Assembly: GCF_036178145.1 (NCBI RefSeq)
Contig: NZ_CP108067.1
Span: 8,323,001 to 8,387,000, forward strand
DNA: 64,000 nt
Reading direction: 5' to 3'
DNA from: Streptomyces sp. NBC_00273
Lineage (GTDB): Bacteria; Actinomycetota; Actinomycetes; Streptomycetales; Streptomycetaceae
Made by a program: the position numbers and the translations under genes. The notes beneath the pieces were generated by a model, which had not been told where the DNA came from, searched no databases, and saw nothing but the letters and a program-made list of their open reading frames with translations. Shown one piece after another: positions 33,580-42,841 of the stretch; the stretch's first letter is position 1; every line of letters starts with the position of its first letter.

Positions 33580-34944
33580 CTACGCGAGGTCCTCGCCCGC
33601 CGCGGCCAGCAGACCGGTCCAGTCCGGGATCTTCACCGAGCGGCGGCCCAGGGAGCGCCCCAGATCGGCCTCGGCCGCCTCGATGGCCAGCCAGCCCGGC
33701 CACTCGACCGCGTGCAGGCCCGCCGCCCGCAGGGCGTCCAGCGGGTCCCCGGGGAGGTCGCGTCGGGCCAGTGCCCCCGCGTCCTGGAGCAGCGAGGACA
33801 CGGTCTCCTTGGCGCAGGGCCGGTTCGTGCCGATGACCCCGGTCGGGCCGCGCTTGATCCAGCCCGCCACGTACTCGCCGACCGAGGCCCGGCCCGCGCG
33901 CAGCACCCGGCCCGCCGCATGCGGGACCGTACCCCTCGCGGGGTCGAAGGGCAGCCCGGCGAGCGGAACGCCCCGGTACCCCACCGAGCGCAGCACCAAC
34001 TGCGCCTCGACGTCCTCGTGGACGCCCGTCCCGGTCACCCCGCCCCGGCCGTCCGGAGCGGTGCGCTCGAAACGCATCCCGGTGACCCGGCCGTCCGGCC
34101 CGCCCAGGATCTCCACCGGGCGCAGGTAGAACCGCAGCGCGATCCGGCGCCCCTCCTCGTTCGGGGTCTCCCCGGCCCAGCCCCGCAGTACCTCCAGGTT
34201 CCGCCGCGCCACCGCCGGCAGGGCGGCGGCCGCCTCCGGGTCGGCGTAGACGGGGTCGAGGGCCAGCTCGGCCGGATCGGCCCAGCTGTCCACGCCCGGC
34301 AGCGTGCCCAGTTCACGCAGCTCCTTGGTGGTGAACCTGCCCTGCGAGGGACCGCGCCGGGCCACCATCGCCACCGCGCGCACCCCGCTCTGCGCCAGCG
34401 CGCCGAGCGCCGGCTGCGGCATGTCCGTCGGCTCCAGTTCGGCCCGGCCCCGGGCCAGGATCCGCGTCACGTCCACCGCGACGTTGCCGGCCCCGACCAC
34501 CACCGCCGCATCCACGCCGGGCAGGTCGAAGGCCTCGGCGGCGGCGTCCGGGTGCCCGCTGTACCAGGACACGAAGGCCGTGGCGGAGTGCACCCCGGTC
34601 AGCTCCTCGCCGGGGATCCCCAGCATTCGGTCGCGGGCCGCGCCCACGCAGTACACCACCGCGTGGTACAGCTCCAGCAGCCGGCTCGTGGGCAGCGCCT
34701 CCCCGCCGACCTCGACGTTTCCGAGGAAGCGGATCCGCTCGTCCTCCAGCACGGTGCGCAGGCTGCCCTGGAGCGACTTGATCTTCTCGTGGTCCGGGGC
34801 GACCCCGTACCGGACGAGCCCGTAGGGGGCGGGGAGCCGGTCGAGCACGTCCACCCGCACCCCGGGCACTTCACGCTGCTGCACCAGCGCCTGGGCCGCG
34901 TAGACCCCGCTGGGGCCCGAACCGACAACGGCGACACGAAGCAC
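33580..34944 (-). CDS. fprA: Ferredoxin/adrenodoxin-type NADP reductase
   Basis: 454 residues, FAD/NADP flavoprotein of the adrenodoxin reductase/FprA family. Visible: FAD Rossmann VAVVGSGPSGVYAAQAL (~4), PAPYGLVRYGVAPDHEKIK, NADP site VVVGAGNVAVDVTRIL (~158), RRGPSQGRFTTKEL, and the C-terminal GWIKRGPTGVIGTNRPCAKET. It passes electrons from NADPH to ferredoxins, for instance for P450s. It lies 52 bp behind the DUF305 gene in the same direction. It could in principle feed the NOS, but there is no positional link. Confidence 0.94.
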   Translation of the reverse strand: MLRVAVVGSGPSGVYAAQALVQQREVPGVRVDVLDRLPAPYGLVRYGVAPDHEKIKSLQGSLRTVLEDERIRFLGNVEVGGEALPTSRLLELYHAVVYCVGAARDRMLGIPGEELTGVHSATAFVSWYSGHPDAAAEAFDLPGVDAAVVVGAGNVAVDVTRILARGRAELEPTDMPQPALGALAQSGVRAVAMVARRGPSQGRFTTKELRELGTLPGVDSWADPAELALDPVYADPEAAAALPAVARRNLEVLRGWAGETPNEEGRRIALRFYLRPVEILGGPDGRVTGMRFERTAPDGRGGVTGTGVHEDVEAQLVLRSVGYRGVPLAGLPFDPARGTVPHAAGRVLRAGRASVGEYVAGWIKRGPTGVIGTNRPCAKETVSSLLQDAGALARRDLPGDPLDALRAAGLHAVEWPGWLAIEAAEADLGRSLGRRSVKIPDWTGLLAAAGEDLA

Positions 34945-34996
34945 GGCGGAGCTCCTCCCGCAGGTGGTCCCAGCATGACACCGGCCCCCCGCGGAG

Positions 34997-35710
34997 TCAG
35001 CCCATCGTGCGCATCCGGTGGATCTCGGCGCTCTGCGTGGCCACCACCTCCGTGGCCATCTCCTCCACCGCCACGTTGTTCCCGCCCGCCAGCGCCTCGC
35101 CGGCCATCTTCACGGCGCCCTCGTGGTGGGCGGTCATCAGCTTCACGAAGAGCCGGTCGAAGTCGGTCCCCCTCGCCGCGGTCAGTTCCGCCAGCTGCTG
35201 CTCGGTCGCCATGCCCGGCATCGCACCGTGGTCGTGGCCCGCCTCCGGTGCCGCGGGCGCGGCCGGTGCTGCGGGCACGGCCGTGGCGGGGTGGCGGGCC
35301 AACCACTTCTCCATCGCGCCGATTTCGGGCTTCTGGGCGGCCGCGATCCGCTCCGCCAGCCGTTTGACCGCGTCCGCCGCGGCCCGCTCCGGTGCCAGCG
35401 CGCTCATCGTCAGCGCCTGCCGGTGGTGTTCGATCATGTGTGAGACGTAGGCGCGGTCGGCGGCGTTCGGGCTGTCGTCGGGTTTCGCCTTCGCGGCCTC
35501 TTCGGGGGTGAGGCGACGGGCCGCCTCGCCCGGCCTGCCCGGCGCGACGACCGCGGCCCGTCCGTCGTCGGCCCGGTCCGGTCCCTGGTCCCCCTGGCAG
35601 CCGGAGAGCGTCAGCAGGAGGCCGGCGGCGGCCGCCACCACCGCGGCGAACCGGACGGGCGGCGCCGGTAAGGCCCGGCGGCGGCCCCTGAGGTCTTTTG
35701 CCATGTCCAT
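34997..35710 (-). CDS. DUF305 lipoprotein
   Basis: 237 residues. The signal peptide ends in a lipobox LSGC (~37), predicting a membrane-anchored exported lipoprotein. Two DUF305 four-helix halves follow, with His/Met-rich signatures YVSHMIEHHRQALTMSALA and LMTAHHEGAVKMAGEAL, separated by an Ala/Pro linker with HDHGAMPGM. These ferritin-like proteins are often linked to copper or other metal stress. It diverges from an LVIVD-repeat secreted protein whose N-terminus is also His-containing, a recurring Streptomyces pair. ATG 35710 or 35704. Confidence 0.9.
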   Translation of the reverse strand: MDMAKDLRGRRRALPAPPVRFAAVVAAAAGLLLTLSGCQGDQGPDRADDGRAAVVAPGRPGEAARRLTPEEAAKAKPDDSPNAADRAYVSHMIEHHRQALTMSALAPERAAADAVKRLAERIAAAQKPEIGAMEKWLARHPATAVPAAPAAPAAPEAGHDHGAMPGMATEQQLAELTAARGTDFDRLFVKLMTAHHEGAVKMAGEALAGGNNVAVEEMATEVVATQSAEIHRMRTMG

Positions 35711-35785
35711 GAAGGGAAGATACTTCCGGGGTCCGGGTTCCGCTCCCCTACGGGCGGAACCGATCGGGCTCTCAAGGGAGGCACA

Positions 35786-37270
35786 GTGACCTCGCTACAC
35801 AGCAGGCGGGTGCGGAACAGGAGGGTGGGGGTGGCCGTCGCCGCGGCCGGACTCCTCGCCACGCTCCTGGCGGCCGGACCGGCGGCCGCGACCCCCGACC
35901 CGGGCGACTTAGCGCCCGGTAGTGCGCACCAGCACGGCGCCGGCCCAGCCGAGGGCCGGGAGCTCGCCCCGGGCGACATCCCCGGCCAGGACGAGATCGT
36001 GCACAGCGCCAACGTCAAGCCCTTGGCCAACATCCCCAGCAGCGACCCCACGGGGATCAACACCGACCTGGCCTTCCAGGGCAGGTACGCCTACGCGGGC
36101 AGCTACAGCGGCTTCACCATCTACGACATCGCGAACCCCAAGGCACCGAAGACCGTCACCCAGGTGCTCTGCCCCGGCGGTCAGAACGACGTCTCCGTCC
36201 ACGGCGACCTGCTCTTCCTCTCCACCGACTCCTCGCGCAGCGACGACTCCTGCAACAGCGTCTCGCAGCCCGCCACGGAGAAGTCCTCGTGGGAGGGCAT
36301 CAAGATCTTCGACATCAAGGACAAGAAGAACCCCAGGTACATCAAGTCCGTCGAGACCGCCTGCGGTTCACACACCCACACCCTGGTGCCGGGCGACCGC
36401 GACATCTACCTCTACGTCGCCTCGTACTCCCCGAACGAGGCCTTCCCCGACTGCAAGCCGCCGCACGACGGCATCTCGGTCGTGAAGGTCCCGAAGAAGG
36501 CACCGACGCAGGCCGCCGTCGTCGCCTTCCCCGTCCTCTTCCCCGACGGCGGCAACCCGGGCGCGCCCACCAACCCCGGCGTCTCCAAGACCACCGGCTG
36601 CCACGACATCACCGTGTTGCCGTCGAAGAACCTGGCCGCCGGCGCCTGCATGGGTGACGGCATCCTCTTCGACATCAGCAAGCCGGAGCAGCCGAGGGTC
36701 ATCGACCGGGTCCAGGACAACGTGAACTTCGCGTTCTGGCACTCGGCCACCTTCAACGAGCGCGCGAACAAGGTGGTGTTCACCGACGAACTCGGCGGCG
36801 GTGGCGGCGCCACCTGCAACGAGGCCACCGGTCCGAACCGCGGCGCCGACGGGATCTACGACATCACCGGCCGCGGGGACCAGCGCAAACTCGCCTTCCG
36901 CGGCTACTTCAAGATCCCGCGCCACCAGGCCGACACCGAGAACTGCGTGGCCCACAACGGTTCGCTGGTCCCGGTCGGCGGCGGCCGCGACATCATGGTG
37001 CAGGCCTGGTACCAGGGCGGCGTCTCCGTATGGGAGTTCACCGACTCCGCCCGACCCAGGGAGATCGCCTACTTCGAGCGCGGACCGCTGACGACGGACC
37101 AGCTCGGACTCGGCGGGTCCTGGTCCGCGTACTACTACAACGGGCACGTCTACTCGAACGACATCGTCAAGGGCCTCGACGTGCTGCGGCTCGACGACCG
37201 GCGCACCGAGAGCGCCAAGTGGGTCCGGATGGACCGGCTCAACGTGCAGACCCAGCCCGAGTACCACTGA
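35786..37270 (+). CDS. Secreted LVIVD-repeat propeller protein, TTA codon
   Basis: 494 residues. It has a Sec signal (AAAGLLATLLAAGPAAA, cleavage ~35) and an extracellular propeller of LVIVD-type repeats (GFTIYDIANPKAPK, GIKIFDIKDKKNPR, GILFDISKPEQPR, GVSVWEFTDSARPR). Conserved Cys pairs (VLCPGGQNDVS, CGSHTHTL, TGCHDIT) suggest disulfides. The function of the family is not established. The GTG at 35786 follows GGGAGG. Codon 42 is TTA (35909-35911), so its translation should need the bldA tRNA and peak in developing or stationary cells. Confidence 0.9.
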   Translation: MTSLHSRRVRNRRVGVAVAAAGLLATLLAAGPAAATPDPGDLAPGSAHQHGAGPAEGRELAPGDIPGQDEIVHSANVKPLANIPSSDPTGINTDLAFQGRYAYAGSYSGFTIYDIANPKAPKTVTQVLCPGGQNDVSVHGDLLFLSTDSSRSDDSCNSVSQPATEKSSWEGIKIFDIKDKKNPRYIKSVETACGSHTHTLVPGDRDIYLYVASYSPNEAFPDCKPPHDGISVVKVPKKAPTQAAVVAFPVLFPDGGNPGAPTNPGVSKTTGCHDITVLPSKNLAAGACMGDGILFDISKPEQPRVIDRVQDNVNFAFWHSATFNERANKVVFTDELGGGGGATCNEATGPNRGADGIYDITGRGDQRKLAFRGYFKIPRHQADTENCVAHNGSLVPVGGGRDIMVQAWYQGGVSVWEFTDSARPREIAYFERGPLTTDQLGLGGSWSAYYYNGHVYSNDIVKGLDVLRLDDRRTESAKWVRMDRLNVQTQPEYH

Positions 37271-37272
37271 CC

Positions 37273-37920
37273 TCAGGGGTGCGACGGGTGCGAAGGGGGT
37301 GAGGGAAGCGTTCCGCCGGGCGGCCCGCCGTCCGGCGGAACGCCGAGCTCCCAGTCCAGCCCGTAGCGCTGGAACAGCTCCGCCCGCAGCCGTTGCGCCG
37401 GCATCGGGGCGCCGGGCAGCAGGACCGCCACGACCGCGCCCATCAGCAGGGCCCGCAGCAACGGATAGTCCGCGTCCGGGTCCGCCGAGCCGTACCGGAC
37501 GACGGTGTCCCGCAGCAGCTCCGCCAGCTGTTGCTGCTCGGGGCACTGCACGAAGCCCTCGGCCGTGAGGATGCCCGCCATGTGCGTGCGCATCAGCAGG
37601 GGTTCGTCCCGGGCGAGCCCCAGGACCGCGTCGACGGCGCGCGCGAGCCTCTCGCGCCCGCACTCGCTGCGGGGCTCCCGCTCCAGCGCGGCGTGCAGCG
37701 TGAGGTACATCAGCCGATGCACCGCGGCCTGCAGCAACTGCCGTTTGCCCGGGAAGTAGTACGAGACCAGGCCGCGTGCCGTGCCCGCCCGGTCGGCGAT
37801 GTCGCCGAGCGTCGTGGCCTCGTAGCCGTGCTCGGCCACGAGTTCGACCGTGGACTGCAGCAGCCGCTCCCGGGAACGTCTGCGCAATTCTTCATTGACC
37901 GATGCGCTGCGCGGGGACAT
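37273..37920 (-). CDS. TetR family regulator
   Basis: 215 residues. The N-terminal helix-turn-helix SRERLLQSTVELVAEHGYEATTL... continues with DIADRAGTARGLVSYYFPGKRQ (~37-58), and a C-terminal ligand domain follows (TetR_C). The tail is Pro/Gly-rich. An imperfect palindrome around 37932-37953 (ttgactggctcctggccaat) just upstream of the ATG may be its own operator. The target is unknown; the PAP2 gene downstream in the same direction is 100 bp beyond its promoter region. Confidence 0.9.
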   Translation of the reverse strand: MSPRSASVNEELRRRSRERLLQSTVELVAEHGYEATTLGDIADRAGTARGLVSYYFPGKRQLLQAAVHRLMYLTLHAALEREPRSECGRERLARAVDAVLGLARDEPLLMRTHMAGILTAEGFVQCPEQQQLAELLRDTVVRYGSADPDADYPLLRALLMGAVVAVLLPGAPMPAQRLRAELFQRYGLDWELGVPPDGGPPGGTLPSPPSHPSHP

Positions 37921-38022
37921 GCTTACTCCTGCGTTGACTGGCTCCTGGCCAATATACTCAGCGCACGGGGTCGCCTGCTCTGGGTGACACGGGGGATCAT
38001 CCAGGGCAGGCACGCCGTACCC

Positions 38023-38682
38023 TCACCGTTCCACCGGGTCGCAACCGCGTTCGCGGACGGGCACGGACGTCGCGAGAGCCACCAGGGCCACTCCCAGGAG
38101 CCAGCCCGCCAGCACGTCCGACGGCCAGTGCACCCCGAGGTACACGCGGGTGAAGCCGACCCCGAGCACCGAGACCACGGCCACCGCCCACGCGGCGACC
38201 ACCCGGGCGACCCGGACCCGGCCCGTGGCCGGGCGGGGGAGCAGCCACAGGAGCAGTCCGCACACCACCGTCGCCGTCATGGCGTGGCCGGACGGGTAGG
38301 CCGCGTACTGTGCCGAGTCCACCGGATCTGGCCACACCGGACGCTCCCGCCCCACCAGCGCCTTCAGCCCCTGCTGAAGCGCCGAGGCCGCCAGCGTCAC
38401 CAGGGCCACCCGCAGCGCCCGCCCCCGATCGCCCCGCCACCACAACAGCGCGCAGGCGACCGCCGCCAGCGCCCGCATGGTCCAGGGGTCCCACACCCAG
38501 TCGCTGAGCACCTGCATCAGGTGCGTGACCCCGGGGTGGGTGACGGCGTGCGCGTGGAGATCACGGGCGACCCGCTCGTCGTAGGCGAGCAGCGGCCGCC
38601 ACTGCGCGACCACCAGCGCCGTCAGGAGCACTGCGAGCAGGGCGCAGCCGATGCCCATCCACCGAAAGTGATCGTTCCGCAT
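38023..38682 (-). CDS. PAP2 family phosphatase, integral membrane
   Basis: 219 residues with about six membrane segments and the three phosphatase motifs: KALVGRERPVW (KX6RP), PSGHA (PSGH) and RVYLGVHWPSDVLAGW (SRX5HX3D type, with Arg and His). It likely dephosphorylates lipid phosphates such as phosphatidic acid or undecaprenyl-PP at the outer membrane face. ATG 38682 starts at MRNDHFRWM. The C-terminus is short and basic/acidic. It stands alone. Confidence 0.9.
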   Translation of the reverse strand: MRNDHFRWMGIGCALLAVLLTALVVAQWRPLLAYDERVARDLHAHAVTHPGVTHLMQVLSDWVWDPWTMRALAAVACALLWWRGDRGRALRVALVTLAASALQQGLKALVGRERPVWPDPVDSAQYAAYPSGHAMTATVVCGLLLWLLPRPATGRVRVARVVAAWAVAVVSVLGVGFTRVYLGVHWPSDVLAGWLLGVALVALATSVPVRERGCDPVER

Positions 38683-39007
38683 ACCGAGATCCTCGCACCG
38701 TCGCCCGGCCGGCGGCCCCGGGCAGCGCCGGGCGTGCGGCCCGTCGACCGCCACCCGCGTGAAGTCGGTCGCTCTCCGGCCGAGTTGAAGCGCCGCCTTG
38801 CCCCCGAACGCCGCGTACCGGCCCTGACCCGGCCGGTACGGAGCCGTGCCGGGGGCGACGGGACGGCCGTGCGGTCGTCCTCGCGTTCGAGACGACGACC
38901 GTACGGGTGGCGGGCGGGGGCCGTCCCGGGGCGTCCGCGGAGGCGTCCCCGCCCGGGGACGGGATCCGCGGCGGACGCTGCCCAGGGCAGGACCCGCGGC
39001 GGACGGC
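38683..39007. other. 325-bp intergenic region with inverted and direct repeats
   Basis: No supported gene. It contains a perfect inverted repeat gtaccggcc/ggccggtac (38815-38823, 38831-38839, 7-base loop) and a direct repeat ccgcggcggacg (38967-38978 and 38995-39006) just before the M56 peptidase stop. The first may be an operator or hairpin; the second surrounds tgccc-a-gggca and may help termination of the peptidase gene. Confidence 0.55.
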
Positions 39008-39946
39008 TCACGCCAGGGCGCTCAGCCCCGGTACGAAGGCCACCAGCAGCGGGATCGCCGGAACCAGCGTGGCCAGCGCCGTCAGCCGCAGCCGGCGGCC
39101 GGGGGAGAGCCGGGGCGTCGCCGACAGCAGCCTGCGCACCCGCTGCGGAACGTGTGCGTGCTCGGGCGAGGAGGCCGTGAACACCCCCCGGTCCTCGTTG
39201 AGCCCGACCAGCGCGAGCGCGATCGTCAGCCGGCCGAACCGCCGGGAGGCCACGTCGTCGGCGGCCATCTCCACCAGCCGGTGCATCTCCGCCTCGAACG
39301 CCGCGAAGACCGGAACCTGCGGGAACCCCCGGGCCAGCGCCCGCGAACAGTTCAGCAGCCAGTCGTGACGGGCCGCCGCGTGACCCTGCTCGTGCGCCAG
39401 CACCGCGTCCAGCTGGCTGCCCTTGAGCCGGCCCAGCGCCGCCGTCGTGATCACCAGCTGCGGGGCCGCGCCCGGGAGCCACCATGCGTCCGGCCGGGGA
39501 CCTTCCAGAACGACGAGCCGCGCGCCCGTAGGGTCCTCCCCGGGCAGCAGCGGGGCCCGTACCAGCAGTTCGCTGCCCTGAGCACGCCGTCGGGCCCGCG
39601 CCCGCAGCACCTCACCGGTCAGCATCGCCCCGGTCCACAGCCCGCCGCCCGCCAGCGCCAGCGCGGTGACGGCGGCCCAGGGACCACCTGCCGCGCCCAG
39701 GGCGTAGGCGTCGACCACCCCGTGCGGGGCGGAGGCGAACAGCCGGCCCCGGACCTGCTGCCAGGCCGCCGCCGCGCTCAGCAGCATCGACAGCCCGAAG
39801 CACAGGAGCACGGCGCCGACCACGCACTGCCACACCCACAGGGCGACGACCGGCTCGCGCTCGGGCCATCGGGCCCGGGCCAGCAGACGGGGGGCGAGCA
39901 CCGCGGTCAGGGCGCCGAGCAACAGGAGAACGGCGGGGACCATCAT
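39008..39946 (-). CDS. M56 (BlaR1-like) membrane metallopeptidase
   Basis: 312 residues. N-terminal membrane helices (MMVPAVLLLLGALTAVLAP, VALWVWQCVVGAVLLCFG and a third) precede the zinc site LAHEQGHAAARHDWL (HExxH ~186) and a distal VEMAADDVA Glu/Asp motif (~227). A C-terminal helix ends at LVAFVPGLSALA. In many actinobacteria such peptidases pair with a BlaI/MecI repressor. Here no BlaI gene is seen; a DUF5134 gene lies upstream. There is no penicillin-sensing domain. Confidence 0.9.
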   Translation of the reverse strand: MMVPAVLLLLGALTAVLAPRLLARARWPEREPVVALWVWQCVVGAVLLCFGLSMLLSAAAAWQQVRGRLFASAPHGVVDAYALGAAGGPWAAVTALALAGGGLWTGAMLTGEVLRARARRRAQGSELLVRAPLLPGEDPTGARLVVLEGPRPDAWWLPGAAPQLVITTAALGRLKGSQLDAVLAHEQGHAAARHDWLLNCSRALARGFPQVPVFAAFEAEMHRLVEMAADDVASRRFGRLTIALALVGLNEDRGVFTASSPEHAHVPQRVRRLLSATPRLSPGRRLRLTALATLVPAIPLLVAFVPGLSALA

Positions 39947-40027
39947 GGTCGCCAGCCTATGAGCGAGGGGCAACCTGCGGGTACGCCCTCGGGTCATTGG
40001 TGACGCAGGACACGTCCGGCGCCGCCG

Positions 40028-40579
40028 TCACATCGTGAGCAGCATGGCCAACATCCCCATTCCCATGGCGAGTCGGCAGGCGCGGACGAGTTCGGCGGGT
40101 CCGCCCCGGTCGGCGGTCGGTCGCGGGGACACGGTGTCGCCGGCGGTGATCAGCCGGGTTCCGCCGAGCACCACGTACCCGGCGTAGTAGAGGAGCAGCG
40201 CACCCGTCAGCAGGGGCGGCCCGGCCGCCTGGGAGTGCTCCGGCCCGTGCTCCGACGCGGGCCCGGCCAGCAAGGCCATGTAGACCATCGTCAGCGAGCC
40301 CACCAGGTGGTGCGCGTGGTGCGGTCCGCCCCGCAGCAGCCACAGGGCGTGCAGGGCCGCGCCGCAGAAGACCACGCCCAGCACGGGCGTCCGCCACCCG
40401 TCGCCGCCGCTGCCGAGGGGCACGGCCATCAGGGCCATCCCCCATCCCATCACCGCCTCCGCGGCGGCGCCGCCCGACCCCAGCGCCCGCCGCAGACAGT
40501 ACGCACCGCTCACCGCGCACAGCAGCACCAACAGCCAGGAGGAGACGGAGGTGGTGAGGGAAGCGGCGGAACCGTGCAC
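40028..40579 (-). CDS. DUF5134 membrane protein
   Basis: 183 residues with five predicted membrane segments (for example SWLLVLLCAVSGAYCLRRAL and GPPLLTGALLLYYAGYVVLG) and His-rich loops (GGPHHAHHLVG). It resembles the DUF5134 family common in Streptomyces beside copper or peptidase genes. GTG 40579 has GGGAGG upstream. It lies in the same direction as, and 81 bp before, the M56 peptidase. Function unknown; His/Met content (MAMGMGML) hints at metal handling. Confidence 0.82.
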   Translation of the reverse strand: MHGSAASLTTSVSSWLLVLLCAVSGAYCLRRALGSGGAAAEAVMGWGMALMAVPLGSGGDGWRTPVLGVVFCGAALHALWLLRGGPHHAHHLVGSLTMVYMALLAGPASEHGPEHSQAAGPPLLTGALLLYYAGYVVLGGTRLITAGDTVSPRPTADRGGPAELVRACRLAMGMGMLAMLLTM

Positions 40580-40709
40580 GGCGGAACCTCCCGGTTCGTC
40601 GGCGTCACGGGGAGAGATGCCCCTCTCACACCACCCTCACGCGGCTCCGGGATACGCTCTCCCTGCCTGCCAGGCATGTCATATGCCGCCGCACTGAACG
40701 GAGCGCCCG

Positions 40710-41249
40710 ATGTCGACCGCCCAGCACGCCGCCCTGAGTTTCCGAAGCGCCGTCGAGGCGGACGTGCCGGAACTGGTGGAACTCGTCGAGTCCGCCTACC
40801 GCGGGGACGCGAGCCGGGCCGGCTGGACGACCGAGGCCGACTACCTGGACGGACAGCGCACCGACCCGGACGGGGTCCGCGCCGTCATCGCCGCCCCGGA
40901 CGGGGTCCTGCTCGTCGTCGAGCGCGCGGGCGAGCTCGTCGCCTGCTGCCAGCTCGAACACCGGGACGACCACGTCTACTTCGGGATGTTCGCCGTCCGC
41001 CCCGGCCTCCAGGGCGCGGGCCTCGGCAAGGAGATCCTGGCCGAGGCCGAGCGCCGCGCCCGCGAGACGTGGGGCGCCAAGGAGATGCGGATGACGGTGG
41101 TGCACGTACGGGAGGAGCTCATCGCCTACTACGTGCGCCGCGGCTACCGGCGCACCGGCGAGATGAGCCCCTTCCCCTACGGTGACGAGCGCTTCGGCGT
41201 CCCGCTCCGCAACGACCTCGCCTTCGAGCTGCTGGTCAAGTCGCTCTGA
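40710..41249 (+). CDS. GNAT family N-acetyltransferase
   Basis: 179 residues, full GNAT fold. Visible are VRPGLQGAGLGKEILAEAERR (acetyl-CoA loop Q/RxxGxG/A, ~97-117), then VRRGYRRTGEMSPFPYGDERFG near the C-terminus, which resembles small-molecule amine or amino-acid acetyltransferases. ATG 40710. It stands alone, diverging from DUF5134 and converging with GDPD. Substrate not predictable. Confidence 0.88.
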   Translation: MSTAQHAALSFRSAVEADVPELVELVESAYRGDASRAGWTTEADYLDGQRTDPDGVRAVIAAPDGVLLVVERAGELVACCQLEHRDDHVYFGMFAVRPGLQGAGLGKEILAEAERRARETWGAKEMRMTVVHVREELIAYYVRRGYRRTGEMSPFPYGDERFGVPLRNDLAFELLVKSL

Positions 41250-41282
41250 GCGCAGGCCGCCCCGCGCCGTCCCCGGACGCCG

Positions 41283-41975
41283 TCAGGCGGTGAAGCGGCC
41301 GGTGCTGCGGATCTCCGGGAAGTCCGTGGCCGCACCGTCCAGTCCGAGTGCCCGCGCGAGTCGCAACAGGTCCAGGGTGTCCACCGCCCGGCCCGTCACG
41401 CGCAGGCCCGCCGCGTGCGCCGACTCCACCGTCTCCAGGCTGAGCCGGTGGATGTACACGGCGATCGCCCTGGCGCCCACGGCCAGTGCCCGGTCCACGA
41501 CGGACGCGGCTCCGCTGCCGGGGGAGGCCGCGTACAGGACGGTCCGTACGCCCGGCACCAGCCGGGCCGTCTCGGCGAGCACCGCTTCCCGGTCGGAGGC
41601 CACCTCCACCCGGGAGGTCAGGTCGCGGCGCAGCATCAGCTCGGCGAGCACCGGAGTCGTGGCCAGGTCGGCGACGAAGACCTGGAGCGGCACCCGGACC
41701 GCGTCCAGGACCTCCTCCAGGACCGGTACGTGCTCGCCCTGACCGGCGTCCAGCCCGCGCAATTCGGCCAGGGTCAGATCGGCGACGGCCCCCGAGCCGT
41801 CCGTGGTCCGGTCCACTTCGGGGTCGTGCACGGCGACGAGGGCTCCGTCCTTGCTCAGGCGCAGGTCCAGAGCGATGACGTCCATGCCGCAACGTTCCGC
41901 TCGGAGGTACGACCGCAGGGTGTTCTCCGGTTCGACACCCATGACCCCGCGGTGACCGATGGTGAGGAAAGTCAA
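41283..41975 (-). CDS. Glycerophosphodiester phosphodiesterase
   Basis: 230 residues, GDPD TIM barrel. The N-terminal GHRGVMGVEPENTLRSYLRA contains the catalytic His-Arg and the metal Glu. DLRLSKDGALVAVHDPEVDRTT carries the second catalytic His (~49). The usual E in metal-binding ELK is replaced by FVADLATTPVL. It cleaves glycerophosphodiesters to glycerol-3-phosphate. No signal peptide, so probably cytoplasmic. Converges with the GNAT gene. Confidence 0.88.
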   Translation of the reverse strand: MTFLTIGHRGVMGVEPENTLRSYLRAERCGMDVIALDLRLSKDGALVAVHDPEVDRTTDGSGAVADLTLAELRGLDAGQGEHVPVLEEVLDAVRVPLQVFVADLATTPVLAELMLRRDLTSRVEVASDREAVLAETARLVPGVRTVLYAASPGSGAASVVDRALAVGARAIAVYIHRLSLETVESAHAAGLRVTGRAVDTLDLLRLARALGLDGAATDFPEIRSTGRFTA

Positions 41976-42165
41976 GGTTCTCTCGCTTCCGTCGACGGCG
42001 GCTCCCCGCGCGGCTTCGGTGTCCCGACCGGCCGCGCGCGATGAGGTCGCATGCTAGTGCGCCGCGGGTGCGAAGGGACCGGGCGTGCACGGCCCCGGAG
42101 GAGCGTCCCGGCCGCTTCCCGCCAGGGCCGTGCGCCCCATCGGCAGCGGTGCCGCGCCTGTCGCG

Positions 42166-42792
42166 TCACCCGGGCGTGGGCGCGTCCCCGTCGGCTTGAC
42201 GGCGCGGCTCCTCGCGGACCCTGGCGAGCCCGTCCAGGTCGGTGAGCAGGGCCTCGGCGAGCTCCAGTTCGGCCAGGTGCTGCCGCTCGCTCCAGCGCAG
42301 CGCAAGGGTCGGGAAGGTCCATTCCGGTACGCCGCTCGCGTGCTCCACGGCCTCCCGTACGGCGGCCAGTTCGCCCCGGGTGCGCTCCAGGTGCTCGCCG
42401 ACCATCGCGCGCAGCCGCTCGGGCTCGGCCAGGTGGCCGAGCCAGATCCGCAGCAGCAGCCCGTGCTTGAGCACGGGGGGCCCGGCCTCGCCGGTGTCGG
42501 CGGCCCAGCCGGCCAGCGCGCTGCGTCCCGCGTCGGTGATGGCGTAGCGCCGCTTGGCCCGCGCCTCCTCGGGTCCCGAGCGCACGGAGGCCGCGTAGCC
42601 CCGTTCCTCCAGGCGGCGCAGCTCCGCGTAGATCTGGCTGATCGCCGGTGACCAGTAGAAGAAGCGCAGGGAGGAGTCCGCCCACTTCTTCAGCTCGTAG
42701 CCGGTCCGCTCGCCGGGGAAGGAGAGCAGGCCCAGAACGGCCCACGCGGTCGGCGGCAGCTCTTGCTTCTTCGACTCCTGACTACTAGTCAT
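42166..42792 (-). CDS. PadR family regulator
   Basis: 208 residues. The PadR winged helix is at the N-terminus (TAWAVLGLLSFPGERTGYEL, SPAISQIYAELRRLEERGYA, wing KRRYAITDAGRSAL), followed by a PadR-C Vir-like helical dimer domain. ATG 42792 starts 50 bp from the divergent LLM flavin enzyme gene, which it probably represses in response to a phenolic or similar ligand. An AT-rich palindrome-like atttcgaatt (42793-42802) lies between the two starts. Confidence 0.9.
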   Translation of the reverse strand: MTSSQESKKQELPPTAWAVLGLLSFPGERTGYELKKWADSSLRFFYWSPAISQIYAELRRLEERGYAASVRSGPEEARAKRRYAITDAGRSALAGWAADTGEAGPPVLKHGLLLRIWLGHLAEPERLRAMVGEHLERTRGELAAVREAVEHASGVPEWTFPTLALRWSERQHLAELELAEALLTDLDGLARVREEPRRQADGDAPTPG

Positions 42793-42841
42793 ATTTCGAA
42801 TTGAAGTGAGACCGGGTACGCGATCCAACCCTGGAGGCACA

